In this document: positions 18,766 to 27,439 of the stretch, piece by piece
How the letters are laid out: every line of letters begins with the position of its first letter
How positions within the stretch are numbered: position 1 is the first letter of the stretch
NCBI GenBank assembly: GCA_963846165.1
Contig: CAWJUU010000005.1
Location: forward strand, 1,054,001-1,118,000
Source of the DNA: WHSW01 sp963846165
GTDB lineage: Bacteria > Actinomycetota > Thermoleophilia > Solirubrobacterales > 70-9
Length of the DNA stretch: 64,000 bases
Reading direction: 5' to 3'
Position numbers and translations under genes: made by a program
The notes under the pieces: generated by a model
What the model was told of the DNA's origin: nothing
What the model saw: the letters and a program-made list of their open reading frames with translations, nothing else
The model's database searches: none

Positions 18766-20169
18766 TCAATGGCGGCTCAGGAACCGCCGCACCCAGTCGC
18801 GCGCGGGGTAGCGGCCGCCGTACAGCGACGGGATGTGGCCGGCGTTGCGAACGATTCGCAGCCGCGAGTTGGGGAAGTTCTTCGCCACCTTCCGCGCCTC
18901 GGCCGGGGTGGTTACGTCATCGAGCTCGCCGGCGACGATCAGCGCGGGGACCATCGGAGGCGCTGCTCCCGGCGGCTTCGGCGGCTCGTAGAAGGCGCTC
19001 GGCTGGGGCCAGGCCAGGCATTCGGGGTGGGTGCTGAAGCCCTCGAACGCGACCTCGCGCGGCGTGAACGGGACGAACCGGCGCTTGGGGTAGGCGCGAA
19101 TCGCGGCCTCGAGCTGCGCCCGGCGCTCGTTCCTCGAAGCCGGCTTCTCCCAGATCGTCGGATAGTCGTTGCAGCTCACCGCCAGCTCCTGGCCGCGCGA
19201 GTTGAAGCGGTAGGTGCCATAGCCGCTGTTACGAACCTTGATCAGCCGCTCGTAGAGCCCGCGGTCGCCGTCGAGGTATGCGCTGATCGCCGTGTTGATC
19301 TCGGTGTAGTTGCGAAGCGGTGGCTCATAGCCCGCCGAGCCGAGCGCCTCGAGCAGGGGGGCGGCGCCGCGCGGCGTTCGGCGCAGGATCGGAACGATCT
19401 CCCGTAACCGCCCGCTCGCATCTCCATGGCAGCGGGCCGGGCGGCGGCGGCAGGCGATTGAGAGCGAGCGCAGCCCGGTCCGGGTGTTGCTCGGAAACCA
19501 ACCGCTCTCGCCGTGCAGGGGGTAGGCCCCGTCTAGGACCATTGCCGCGAGGCTCTCGCGATGGCGGTAGGCGTAGGACTGTGCGAGGAAGGTGCCGTAG
19601 GAATCGCCGTAGAGCTCGATCCGCTCGAGCCCGAGCGCCTCCCGGATCGCGTCGAGGTCATCGGCGGAGGCGGAGGTTCGGTAGGAGCCGAAGTCCTCCC
19701 CGAGCAGGCGCGCGCACTGGGCGACGCCATGGGAGTCCGAGCCGCGGCCCTGCTGGAGGTCGGGACAGTCGATCGCCTGCGAGTGGCCGGTGCCGCGCAT
19801 ATCGACCATCACCAGCTCGTGGTCGTCGAGCACCGGGCCGAGCATGTGGATGAAATAGCGGGCGCTGCCGATCGAGCCGTAGCCGGGGCCGCCCTCGACG
19901 GCGACGACCGTCCCCGCCGACGGTAGGTTCGCGTGGCTCCGTGTCCGGACGGCAAACCGGATCGGGATCGTTCCCTGCGCCGGGTCGGCGCGCTCGAGCG
20001 GCACCTCGAGCCGCCCGCAGCGAAGTTTCTTCGGCCGCACCTTCTTCGGGCAGTCGCCGAGTTCGACCCCCACGGCCGCACCTCTGGCCGCGCGCGAGGG
20101 CGCCGCCGCGCCAACGCCGACGGCAATCACCAAGGCGCCGACTGCGATCGCTACGGCGAGGCGATGCAT
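18766..20169 (-). CDS. secreted alpha/beta hydrolase, S33 / TAP-like (paralogue)
   Basis: Same architecture as the next gene downstream: VEGGPGYGSIGSARYF, VDMRGTGHSQAIDC, nucleophile in GDSYGTFLAQS, acid in VAGELDDVTTP, His in NAGHIPSLYG. The N-terminus is an ordinary signal peptide (AVAIAVGALVIAVGVGAAAPSRA) without the lipobox Cys, so this copy is probably released while its partner is lipid-anchored. The shared motifs LEVPLERADP and CRRxPxxCHGDA show the recent common origin of the two. First gene of the pair. Confidence 0.87.
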   Translation of the reverse strand: MHRLAVAIAVGALVIAVGVGAAAPSRAARGAAVGVELGDCPKKVRPKKLRCGRLEVPLERADPAQGTIPIRFAVRTRSHANLPSAGTVVAVEGGPGYGSIGSARYFIHMLGPVLDDHELVMVDMRGTGHSQAIDCPDLQQGRGSDSHGVAQCARLLGEDFGSYRTSASADDLDAIREALGLERIELYGDSYGTFLAQSYAYRHRESLAAMVLDGAYPLHGESGWFPSNTRTGLRSLSIACRRRPARCHGDASGRLREIVPILRRTPRGAAPLLEALGSAGYEPPLRNYTEINTAISAYLDGDRGLYERLIKVRNSGYGTYRFNSRGQELAVSCNDYPTIWEKPASRNERRAQLEAAIRAYPKRRFVPFTPREVAFEGFSTHPECLAWPQPSAFYEPPKPPGAAPPMVPALIVAGELDDVTTPAEARKVAKNFPNSRLRIVRNAGHIPSLYGGRYPARDWVRRFLSRH

Positions 20170-20234
20170 GGGCTCACATGCTGGCGCTTGCGGCCGTTCC
20201 GCAACGGTGACGTCGAACCGGTTGGATTGCGGCC

Positions 20235-21395
20235 ATGGCTCGTGAGCGACTCTCGGCGGCGGAAGCGCGCCGGCTCGCCCTGCGCGCGCAGGGGTTCGCG
20301 GACCCGGCCCCGGACGGCGAGCCGACCGGCTGGGACCTGCGCCGGGTGCTCGGGCGCGTCGGCCTGCTCCAGATCGACTCGGTCAACGTGCTCGAGCGCG
20401 CCCACTACCTGCCGCCCTTCAGCCGGCTCGGTCCCTACCGGCGCGAGCTTCTCGACCGCGCCTCGGCGCGAGCCCCGCGGCGGCTGTTCGAGTACTGGGG
20501 GCACGAGGCGTCGCTGCTTCCGGTCGAGCTTCAGCCGCTGCTGCGATGGCGGATGGAGCGCGCTGCCAGCGACGCCTGGGGCGGGATGAAACGGGTCCAG
20601 CGCGATCGTCCCGAGCTCGTCGCCGAGGTGCTCGAGCAGGTGCGCGAGCGCGGCCCGCTCGCCGCTTCGGAGCTCGAGCACGATGGGCCTCGCCGCAGCG
20701 GGCCCTGGTGGGACTGGTCGGATGCCAAGCGCGCGATCGAGTGGCTGTTCTGGACGGGTCGCGTGACCTCCGCGCGCCGGCGGCGCTTCGAACGCCTCTA
20801 CGACCTGCCCGAACGGGTGCTGCCTCGCGCCGTGCTCGAGACCCCGGCACCGCCGGTCGACGAGGCCCAGCGCGAGCTCCTCCGGATCGCCGCCCGGTCG
20901 CTCGGGGTCGCCGCCGAGCGCGACCTGCGTGACTACTTCCGCCTGCCGACGGCGGAGACAAAGCGGCGGGTCGCGGAGCTGGTCGAGGCCGGCGAGCTGC
21001 TCGAGGTCGCGGTCGAGGGCTGGGGCCGCACCCGCGGCTACCTGGCCGCCTCGGCACGGATCCCGCGCCGGGTCGAGGCGCGGGCGCTGATCGGGCCGTT
21101 CGACTCGCTGATCTGGGAACGCAGCCGGGTGCTGCGACTGTTCGGCTTCGAGTACCGGCTCGAGATCTACGTGCCGCAGCCGAAGCGCCGCCACGGCTAC
21201 TACGTGCTCCCTTTCCTGCTCGGCGACGAGCTGGTCGCACGGGTGGACCTGAAGGCCGACCGCGCGGCGGGCGTTCTGCGCGCCCGCGCGATCCACCTCG
21301 AGCCGAACGCCCCGCCGCATACGCGCGGCGAGCTCGAGGTGGAGCTCGGCTCGATCGCCGGCTGGCTCGGCCTGGACTCGGTCGCGCAGGGCTGA
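20235..21395 (+). CDS. winged-helix DNA glycosylase-like protein (AlkX/YcaQ type)
   Basis: Member of the HTH_42 family, which contains crosslink-repair DNA glycosylases. The early block GLLQIDSVNVLERAHYLPPFSRLG includes QID, matching the QxD catalytic motif reported for the AlkX (YcaQ) branch rather than the QxQ of AlkZ. Further blocks are FEYWGHEASLLP and LIGPFDSLIWERSRVLRLFGFEYRLEIYVP, then RHGYYVLPFLLGDELVARVDLKADR, all typical. 386 residues, complete. TTGGAT 7 nt before the ATG may be a leaderless -10. Likely role: unhooking interstrand crosslinks or removing bulky alkyl adducts. Confidence 0.85.
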   Translation: MARERLSAAEARRLALRAQGFADPAPDGEPTGWDLRRVLGRVGLLQIDSVNVLERAHYLPPFSRLGPYRRELLDRASARAPRRLFEYWGHEASLLPVELQPLLRWRMERAASDAWGGMKRVQRDRPELVAEVLEQVRERGPLAASELEHDGPRRSGPWWDWSDAKRAIEWLFWTGRVTSARRRRFERLYDLPERVLPRAVLETPAPPVDEAQRELLRIAARSLGVAAERDLRDYFRLPTAETKRRVAELVEAGELLEVAVEGWGRTRGYLAASARIPRRVEARALIGPFDSLIWERSRVLRLFGFEYRLEIYVPQPKRRHGYYVLPFLLGDELVARVDLKADRAAGVLRARAIHLEPNAPPHTRGELEVELGSIAGWLGLDSVAQG

Positions 21396-21404
21396 CTCGG
21401 GCTC

Positions 21405-22598
21405 TCAGGCCGCCGCCGGGCGCGGCCGAAGCGACCCTCGGCGGGCATACGCGAGGGCGGCGCCAAGCACCGCGACCGCGCAGCCGACGAGCACCGCGGC
21501 CTGCCAGCTCTCGGCTTCGGCGAGCGCCCCCGCGGCCGCTGCACCGGTGGCGAGCCCGGTGACCAGCGCCGTGAGCAGCCAGGTGAACGACTCGGCCCCT
21601 GCGCCGGTCGGGGCAATCGCGCCGACGAGCTCGTTGCGGCTCGCGATCATCGGCGCGATCGGCAGCCCGGCGAGCATCGCCAGGGCCCCCATCACCACCG
21701 GCGAGGAGGCGGCGGCAAGCGGCAGGCAGGCGAGCGGGAAGAGCACCGCGATCAGCAGATAGGTCTCGACCAGGCCGCGGCGGGCAGCGCGGGCGCCGAA
21801 GATGAGCCCCCCGATCCCGCTCGCCAACGACCAGAGCGCGAGCAGGACGCCGGCGAGGGCCGGGCTCCCCTCCGCGTCGCTGAACGCGGGCAGCGCCACC
21901 TCGATCGTGCCGATGCAGAAGCCGACCGGAAGCGTGGTCAGGGCAATCATCCGGATCGCGGGCTCGCCGAGCGGGCCGAGGAGCCCCGGCGGGGTGTCCG
22001 CCGGGACGTGCGGGGCTCGAGCGCCGGGAAGCCGGGCGAGGAAGACCACGGTCCCGGCGATGACCAGGATCGCGGAGAGGCCGAGCGCCACCTCCGGGCC
22101 CGCCAAGGCGACGATCACCGCGGTCAGCAGCGGGCCGGTGACGAACGAGACCTCGATCATCACCGAGTCGAGCGCATACGCCGTGCGAACGAGTGCGGGG
22201 TCGTCAATCAGCTCGGGGAAGCGCGCCCGCAGCACCGCGCCAGCCGGCGGAAAAGCCGCCCCGGCGGTGAGCGCGACCGCGACCAGGGCGACGGTCGGCG
22301 CGTCGGCGACCCCAAGGGCCCAGATCCCGAGCACGGCCGCGGCGTGGACGATCGCCAGCGGCAGCAGCATCGCGACGCCGCGCCGATCGACCAGGCGCGC
22401 GGACACCGGCGCCCCGACCGCGCTGCCGAGCGCGAGCGCGCCGGTGACCAGACCGGCGATCGCGAACGAGCCGCTGACCTCGCGGATGAAGAGCACGACC
22501 GCGAGCCCGTTGATCGCGAATGGCAGGCGCACGAGGATGCCCGCCGCCAAGAGGATCACGACGTGAGGAACTCGGAACAGGCGGGCGTACGCGGTCAT
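21405..22598 (-). CDS. MFS transporter
   Basis: About 12 hydrophobic helices with the loop 2-3 motif GSAVGAPVSARLVDRRG typical of the major facilitator superfamily. It has the pattern of the small actinobacterial drug/sugar efflux-like group. The start MTAYARLFRVPHVVILLAAGILVRLP at 22598 is preferred over an ATG 30 nt upstream. Convergent with the glycosylase gene (stops 9 nt apart) and divergent from the propeller gene. The substrate is unknown. Confidence 0.85.
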   Translation of the reverse strand: MTAYARLFRVPHVVILLAAGILVRLPFAINGLAVVLFIREVSGSFAIAGLVTGALALGSAVGAPVSARLVDRRGVAMLLPLAIVHAAAVLGIWALGVADAPTVALVAVALTAGAAFPPAGAVLRARFPELIDDPALVRTAYALDSVMIEVSFVTGPLLTAVIVALAGPEVALGLSAILVIAGTVVFLARLPGARAPHVPADTPPGLLGPLGEPAIRMIALTTLPVGFCIGTIEVALPAFSDAEGSPALAGVLLALWSLASGIGGLIFGARAARRGLVETYLLIAVLFPLACLPLAAASSPVVMGALAMLAGLPIAPMIASRNELVGAIAPTGAGAESFTWLLTALVTGLATGAAAAGALAEAESWQAAVLVGCAVAVLGAALAYARRGSLRPRPAAA

Positions 22599-22620
22599 CC
22601 TCTGAGGATGGCAGGGCGAC

Positions 22621-22650
22621 TTGGACACCGCGCCCCGCGGCGGCTAGACT
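22621..22650 (+). promoter_or_regulatory. leaderless-type promoter of the propeller gene
   Basis: TTGGAC/TGGACA at 22621-22627 and TAGACT at 22645-22650 are spaced 17-18 bp. The -10 ends 8 nt before the ATG at 22659. Confidence 0.55.
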
Positions 22651-22658
22651 CGCCCGGG

Positions 22659-23935
22659 ATGCGAGCACGGATGCTGAGTGCAGGGTTTGGCGCGATCTGC
22701 GCGCTGGCGTTGGTGGCTGCGCCGGCGAGGGCGGCGCCGGTGGTGGACGGGGAGTTCGCAGTGCCCGCGGCGGGCGTCGGCTCGAACAACGAGATCGTTG
22801 CGGGCCCGGACGGCAACATGTGGGTGACGCACCAGAACGCAGAACGCGCGTCGTGCGGATCACGCCCTGACGGCAACGTGAGGGAGTTCCCGACCGACAA
22901 CACCGCGTTCGGGATCACGATCGGGCCCGACAACAACCTCTGGGTCACGACCGCGCTCGGGGTGACCAAGATCCCGCCGAGCGAACCCGACGAGCGCCGA
23001 GACACTTCGACATCGGACTTGCGAACGGATCGAGCATCACGACCGGCCCCGACGGCAGGCTATGGGTGGCCGGCGGCGGACAAGCTGGTCAGCTTCACGG
23101 CCGCCGACCCCGCCGGCACCGAGGACGTAAACACGATCACCGGGATGGCGAACACGAAGGGCATGGACACCGGCTGCGACGGACTGCTCTGGATCGCCGC
23201 CGGGGCCCAGGTCTATCAGCGCAACCGCGGCCAGCGACCCCGTCGCCACCGACTACGACGTCGGCGGCGGCACGCAGGACGTCGCCGCCGGCCTCAACGG
23301 CCAGGTCGCCTACGCCGTCGGCGAACGACAACGAGATCGGCCTGATCACCTCGCCCGGCCCGCCGCAGAGGATCCCGATCGAGACCTCGGACCCGTTCGG
23401 GGTGGAGTTCGGTCAGGACGGGGCGTACTGGATCGCGCGCTCATCCAAGGACGACCTGCTGCGGCTTGCGCCGGACGGCACGTTCACCGAGTTGGACGGC
23501 TTCTCGATCTCGGGCAACGTCGGGCCGCGCAAGGTCGCGGCGGGCCCGAACAACACCCTCTGGGTCACGCTCGACACCCAGGAGAAGGTCGCCCGCGTGA
23601 CCGGCGTCGAGCCGCCGGTGACCGGTGGCGATCTCGACACCGTGATCGACAAGGGGCCGAAGAACAAGGTCGAGACCGACGGCAAGGCGCGGGTGAAGTT
23701 CAAGTTCAGCTCGGCGACCGCCGGTGCGACGTTCGAGTGCAAGCTGACCAAGAAGAAGAGGCCGCAGGGCGGCGGCAACCGCTCGCTGCGCGCGAAGAAG
23801 TTCAAGCCCTGCGAGTCGCCGAAGAAGTACAGGCTGAAGCCGGGCAAGTACACGTTCCGGGTCCGCGCCGTGCTCGGCGACCTCGTCGACGCAACGCCCG
23901 CAAAGGACAAGTTCAAGGTCGTCGAAGCCGGGTAA
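22659..23935 (+). CDS. secreted streptogramin-lyase-like beta-propeller protein (several frameshifts)
   Basis: Signal peptide (GAICALALVAAPARAAP) followed by blades with the Vgb-type repeat (N)xxIxxGPDGNxWVT: NNEIVAGPDGNMWVT, IGPDNNLWVT, SITTGPDGRLWVA and VGPRKVAAGPNNTLWVT. Frame changes near 22850, 23005, 23225 and 23325 break the propeller, but the blades continue across them. The last 100 residues are a basic Lys-rich module (SATAGATFECKL, KKYRLKPGKYTFRVRAV) like the C-terminal domains of many exported proteins in this lineage. Real streptogramin lyase activity is not implied; a surface-binding role is more likely. Confidence 0.7.
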
Positions 23936-24037
23936 GCAGTCGAGGCGCACGTTTGCCTTCTCAGGGGAGGCTAAGGAGCGAGTCGACGGGGATGGCGGTC
24001 GCCCGGGGCCAGCCGTGGGCGCCGGTGCTAGACGTGC

Positions 24038-24066
24038 TTGCGCAGGCAACGATTTCTCGCTATACT
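24038..24066 (+). promoter_or_regulatory. strong sigma-70-type promoter of the sigma factor gene
   Basis: TTGCGC (24038-24043) and TATACT (24061-24066) with an exact 17-bp spacer. Unlike most genes here it has a long 5' leader, about 70 nt, with a GGAAGGAAAT ribosome site before the ATG at 24145. The leader contains a GGCC...GGCC self-complementary stretch near 24101-24117. Confidence 0.75.
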
Positions 24067-24144
24067 TTATGAAGCATCGGTAGGGAAGTTGGGGTGTGAC
24101 GGCCTTGGGACCGGCCGACTGCACCCGAGATCGGAAGGAAATAA

Positions 24145-25095
24145 ATGTCTCGCAGCAGAGGAGCCGCGAGTCCGCGCGACGATACCCGTCGGCGGCGCGG
24201 CGAGCACGACAACCAGACTTCGGCCTCGGCCCGCGCGCAGGAGCGCCGCGGCCAGGCCGCGCATGCGGTCGCCGAGTCGACGACCGACAGCTTCCAGCTC
24301 TTCGTCAACCAGGCGATGCGCTATCCCCTGCTCACAGCGGCCGAGGAGGTCGAGCTCGCGAAGGCGATCGAGCGCGGCGACCTGGCTGCCAAGGAGCGGC
24401 TGATCAACTCCAACCTGCGCCTCGTGATCAAGTTCGCGCGGCGCTATCAGGGCCACGGGCTGCCGCTCGGCGACCTCGTCCAGGAGGCGATGCTGGGGCT
24501 GATCCGCGCGGCGGAGAAGTTCGACTGGCGCCGCGGCTACAAGTTCTCGACCTACGCCGTGCTCTGGATCAAGCAGTCGATCCAGCGCGGGCTCGACAAC
24601 ACCGGGCGCCCGGTGCGGATTCCCGCGCATATCGCCCAGCGCGAGCGGACCGTGAACCGGATCACCACCGAGCTGACGACCGAGCTCAACCGCGAGCCCA
24701 CCGACGAGGAGGTCGCCGAGCGCGCGAAGCTGCCGCTCGACGAGGTGATGGCGGTGCGCGACCTGACCCGGGTGACGACCAGCCTCGACACCCCGGTCGG
24801 TGAGGGCGACACGACCCTCGGAGAGCTGCGTGCCGAGAGCACCGAGGACCTCGAGGAGGAGTACGAGGTCCGCGAGCAGGAGCAGGCGGTGAGCGACGCG
24901 CTCGCGCTGCTCCCCGAGCAGGAGCGGCTGATCATCGAGGCCCGGTTCGGCACCGGTGGGCGCCCCGCGCGCTCGCTGCCCGAGGCCGCGCGCGAGATCG
25001 GTGTGACCCAGAAGAGCGCCCGCGAGCTCGAAGCCCGCGCGCTGAAGCGGCTCTCGTCTGACGAGCGCCTCGCCGGCTGGCGCGCCGCAGCCTAG
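24145..25095 (+). CDS. RNA polymerase sigma factor, sigma-70 family (RpoD/SigA-like, short form)
   Basis: Region 1.2 lies at about 48-80 (DSFQLFVNQAMRYPLLTAAEE). Regions 2.1-2.4 lie at 82-160, including NLRLVIKFARRY, GDLVQEAMLGLIRAAEKFD, YKFSTYAVLWIKQSIQRGL and GRPVRIPAH. Region 3 covers 161-215 and region 4 about 248-305 (LLPEQERLIIEARFGTGG). There is no region 1.1. The region 4.2 recognition helix reads GVTQKSARELEARAL, where primary sigmas usually have VTRERIRQIE. Region 2.4 looks primary-like. It may be the housekeeping factor of a divergent lineage or a group 2 paralogue. Confidence 0.88.
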   Translation: MSRSRGAASPRDDTRRRRGEHDNQTSASARAQERRGQAAHAVAESTTDSFQLFVNQAMRYPLLTAAEEVELAKAIERGDLAAKERLINSNLRLVIKFARRYQGHGLPLGDLVQEAMLGLIRAAEKFDWRRGYKFSTYAVLWIKQSIQRGLDNTGRPVRIPAHIAQRERTVNRITTELTTELNREPTDEEVAERAKLPLDEVMAVRDLTRVTTSLDTPVGEGDTTLGELRAESTEDLEEEYEVREQEQAVSDALALLPEQERLIIEARFGTGGRPARSLPEAAREIGVTQKSARELEARALKRLSSDERLAGWRAAA

Positions 25096-25105
25096 CCTCG
25101 GCAGG

Positions 25106-26182
25106 TCAGCCCGCCAGCTCGGCGGGATAGCGGGTCACGTCGAGATAGCTCCCCGCGGCCACGATCGGGAGCTCGTCGCCGGCGCTCTGGCCGCCGAACG
25201 GCGCTGCGCTGACCGCGACCAGGTTCAGATACAGCGGCCCGGCCGGGGCCCTGCGGATCGCGAGCACGCCGAACTTCTGCGTCGTCCGCGGCCCCTGGTC
25301 GGGCAGGCAGTTGAAGCCGGTGTACTTCGAGAGGTGGCCCTTCCAGGTCGCCGCCTGGGCCGCCGCACCCCCTGGCTCGGTCTGCGCCGGGCCATCGGCG
25401 AGGAAGAGGCGGGTCGAGATCCGCGCCGCGTAGCCGAGCCAGGTCGCGTCCGTGGTCAGGCTCGCCTTGACGAGGAGCTGATCGTGCTTGCGCAGGTCGT
25501 CGAGCCGGTGTGAGAAGACGACCGTCTCGGTCTTGGTCACCGGCACTCCGGCGACCAGGCACGAGGCGTCGCGGGCCGGGGTGAAGGATTGATCGCCCGG
25601 GCGCATGCGCACGGCGCGGATGCCGGCCATGTCCTGGACCACGGTCGGCGTCGTCTCGTTCTGTCCCACCAAGAGCACGTCGCCACGCCGCGCGTCGGGG
25701 TGGCTGGCCTCGAGCACGAGGTTGAGGTGCGATGGGCCGGACCACGGCAGGCCTCGGCGCCGAACATCGAGCTCGCCCGCGAGCGCGATCACCCCGTGGT
25801 GCTGGGTGTGGCTGAGCCGCTCACGCCAGCGCTCGCCGACCGCGATCGCCCGCTGCCCGGGCTCGGTGGCGCCGGCGCCGGCCGCCAGCAGCAGGTTCGC
25901 CTCGACCCGCGGTGCGTAGGAGTAGGCGTTGCCGATCCGGCCCGGGTGGTTTGCGTCCTCGGCGTCGGTGGTCACCTCGAGCTCGGCGAAGACGAGCAGG
26001 CGGTCGCCGGGCTCGATGTCGGGAAGCGGCGCGTCGGTCTGCGTGGCGGGGCCGAACGAGAGCGCGACGCGCCGCTGGCGGCTCCGGGCCTTGGTGATCG
26101 GGACGGTCTCGACGAGCTCGGCGCGATTCGCCGTCGATCCGACCCGAACCCGGGGCCCGGCGCGGCCGTCAACCCGCGGCAC
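25106..26182 (-). CDS. hypothetical protein with two homologous domains
   Basis: I do not recognise the family. The protein contains two related halves of about 130-150 residues. Each has a (P/K)xDxLLVxAxLTTDA-type strand, a YAxR strand, a LxLADG/LLLAAG turn followed by TEPG and a W, an LS...H/Y segment, and a late (L)YLNLV/HLNLVLEAS strand with A/G-P. The all-beta look suggests a tandem jelly-roll or Ig-like fold. The open frame extends upstream over the start of the divergent BrkB gene, so the true start lies inside; the GTG at 26182 is my best guess. No signal peptide is obvious with that start. Stops convergently 10 nt from the sigma gene. Confidence 0.55.
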   Translation of the reverse strand: MPRVDGRAGPRVRVGSTANRAELVETVPITKARSRQRRVALSFGPATQTDAPLPDIEPGDRLLVFAELEVTTDAEDANHPGRIGNAYSYAPRVEANLLLAAGAGATEPGQRAIAVGERWRERLSHTQHHGVIALAGELDVRRRGLPWSGPSHLNLVLEASHPDARRGDVLLVGQNETTPTVVQDMAGIRAVRMRPGDQSFTPARDASCLVAGVPVTKTETVVFSHRLDDLRKHDQLLVKASLTTDATWLGYAARISTRLFLADGPAQTEPGGAAAQAATWKGHLSKYTGFNCLPDQGPRTTQKFGVLAIRRAPAGPLYLNLVAVSAAPFGGQSAGDELPIVAAGSYLDVTRYPAELAG

Positions 26183-26237
26183 GCCGGCCGAACCTCGCTG
26201 CGAGTCGGAGTTGCATCTGCGGCATTCTCCCTCACGG

Positions 26238-27164
26238 ATGGCGACCGAGACCAAGAGCGGCGCGGCCGCCCGGTTGCGGCGCGGCCGCCCGCGGCGTCGC
26301 CCGGAGCCCGAGCGGCTGCACATCGGCGACGTCACCCTGCGCACGCTCGCCGATGCCGTCCGCAGCTTCCTCGACCACCACCTCAACGACTGGGCGGCGG
26401 CGCTCACCTTCTACGCCGGGATCTCGCTGATCCCGGCGATCCTGATCGTCGTCGGGATCCTCGGCCTGCTCGGCGACTCGACGCTCGACAACCTGCAGGA
26501 GAACCTGTCGGCCGAGACCGAGGGGCCGTTGCGGTCGATCGCTCTCGATGCCGTGCGTGAGATCCGCGAGAGCACGGTCAGCGCCGGGATCGCGCTCCTG
26601 GTCGGGATCGCCGGCGCGCTCTGGAGCGCTTCGAGCTATGTCGGCGGCTTCATGCGCGGCTGCGGGGTGATTCATGGGCGCACCGTGCGCTATCCGATCT
26701 GGAAGCTGCGTCCGCTGCAGATGGTGCTCACCCTGGCCACGATCCTCGCGATCGCCGGGACCGCGTTGGTCGTCGTGATCACCGGGCCGGTGGCGCGCGA
26801 GGTCGCCGGCCTGTTCGGGCTCGAGGACGTGGTCGCCGAGGTCTGGGACCTGGCCAAGTGGCCGTTGATCGTCGCCTTCGTCGCCTCGATCTTCGCCGTC
26901 TTGTACTGGGCCGCGCCGGATGTCCGCCAGCGCGGCTTTCAGCTCCTCACTCCGGGCGGGCTGATCGCGACCGGCTCCTGGGTCCTGGGCTCGGCCGCCT
27001 ATGCCGTCTACGTCGAGGCGTTCGCCAACTACAACCAGCTCTACGGCAGCCTCGGCGCGGTGATCGGCTTCCTGATCTGGCTCTGGGGAAGCAACATGGC
27101 GATGCTCTACGGGGTCGAGCTCAACTCTCGGCTCGAGCCCGAGACGCTAGACATCCCTGGATGA
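26238..27164 (+). CDS. YihY/BrkB-family membrane protein
   Basis: Integral membrane protein of the YihY (formerly RNase BN) family. After a basic N-terminus (RLRRGRPRRRPEPERL) come DWAAALTFYAGISLIPAILIVVGILGLLG, GIALLVGIAGALWSASSYVGGFMRGCG, a segment with LVVVITGPVARE, and the closing YGSLGAVIGFLIWLWGSNMAMLYGVELN. About six helices, 308 residues. The function of the family is unsettled; it is not a nuclease. Its stop overlaps the ATG of an SDR fragment, so it was once the first gene of a two-gene unit. Confidence 0.9.
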   Translation: MATETKSGAAARLRRGRPRRRPEPERLHIGDVTLRTLADAVRSFLDHHLNDWAAALTFYAGISLIPAILIVVGILGLLGDSTLDNLQENLSAETEGPLRSIALDAVREIRESTVSAGIALLVGIAGALWSASSYVGGFMRGCGVIHGRTVRYPIWKLRPLQMVLTLATILAIAGTALVVVITGPVAREVAGLFGLEDVVAEVWDLAKWPLIVAFVASIFAVLYWAAPDVRQRGFQLLTPGGLIATGSWVLGSAAYAVYVEAFANYNQLYGSLGAVIGFLIWLWGSNMAMLYGVELNSRLEPETLDIPG

Positions 27165-27255
27165 CCGATGTCCTGGCGGGAAAGGCGGTCCTCGTCACCG
27201 GGGCGGCGAAGGGGATCGGGCTCGAGACCGCCCGCCTGATGCACGCGCGGGGGGG
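27161..27255 (+). pseudogene. N-terminal fragment of a short-chain dehydrogenase
   Basis: ATG overlapping the BrkB stop opens VLAGKAVLVTGAAKGIGLETARLMHARG, the beta-1/TGxxxGIG NAD-binding start of an SDR. All similarity ends at a run of seven G (27249-27255), after about 31 codons. Directly beyond lies a response-regulator fragment on the other strand. The rest of the enzyme (NNAG, YxxxK) is missing, so the gene is broken by deletion or by assembly collapse. Confidence 0.75.
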
Positions 27256-27375
27256 TCGACCCGACGTCGCCGGCCTCCGCCACGACCTCGAAGTCGTGCT
27301 CGGCCTCGAGCAGGCGCAGCGCGCTGCGGACCACAGCGTGGTCATCGGCGAGGACATCCGAATCGACTCCCCCAT
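27256..27375 (-). pseudogene. N-terminal fragment of a NarL-type response regulator
   Basis: Minus-strand ATG at 27375 gives MGESIR. After a one-base frame change near 27355 it continues VLADDHAVVRSALRLLEAEHDFEVVAEAGDVGST, the start of a receiver domain with the acidic DD pair. Similarity stops at the same poly-G junction where the SDR fragment ends. The phospho-acceptor Asp and the LuxR-type output domain are missing. It lies 65 nt downstream of the thioesterase on the same strand. Confidence 0.7.
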
Positions 27376-27439
27376 CCGCCCAAGAGACTAACGGCGGTCG
27401 GGTGGGTAAGGGGCCGCTCGGAACCTGCGGCCCGGCCGC

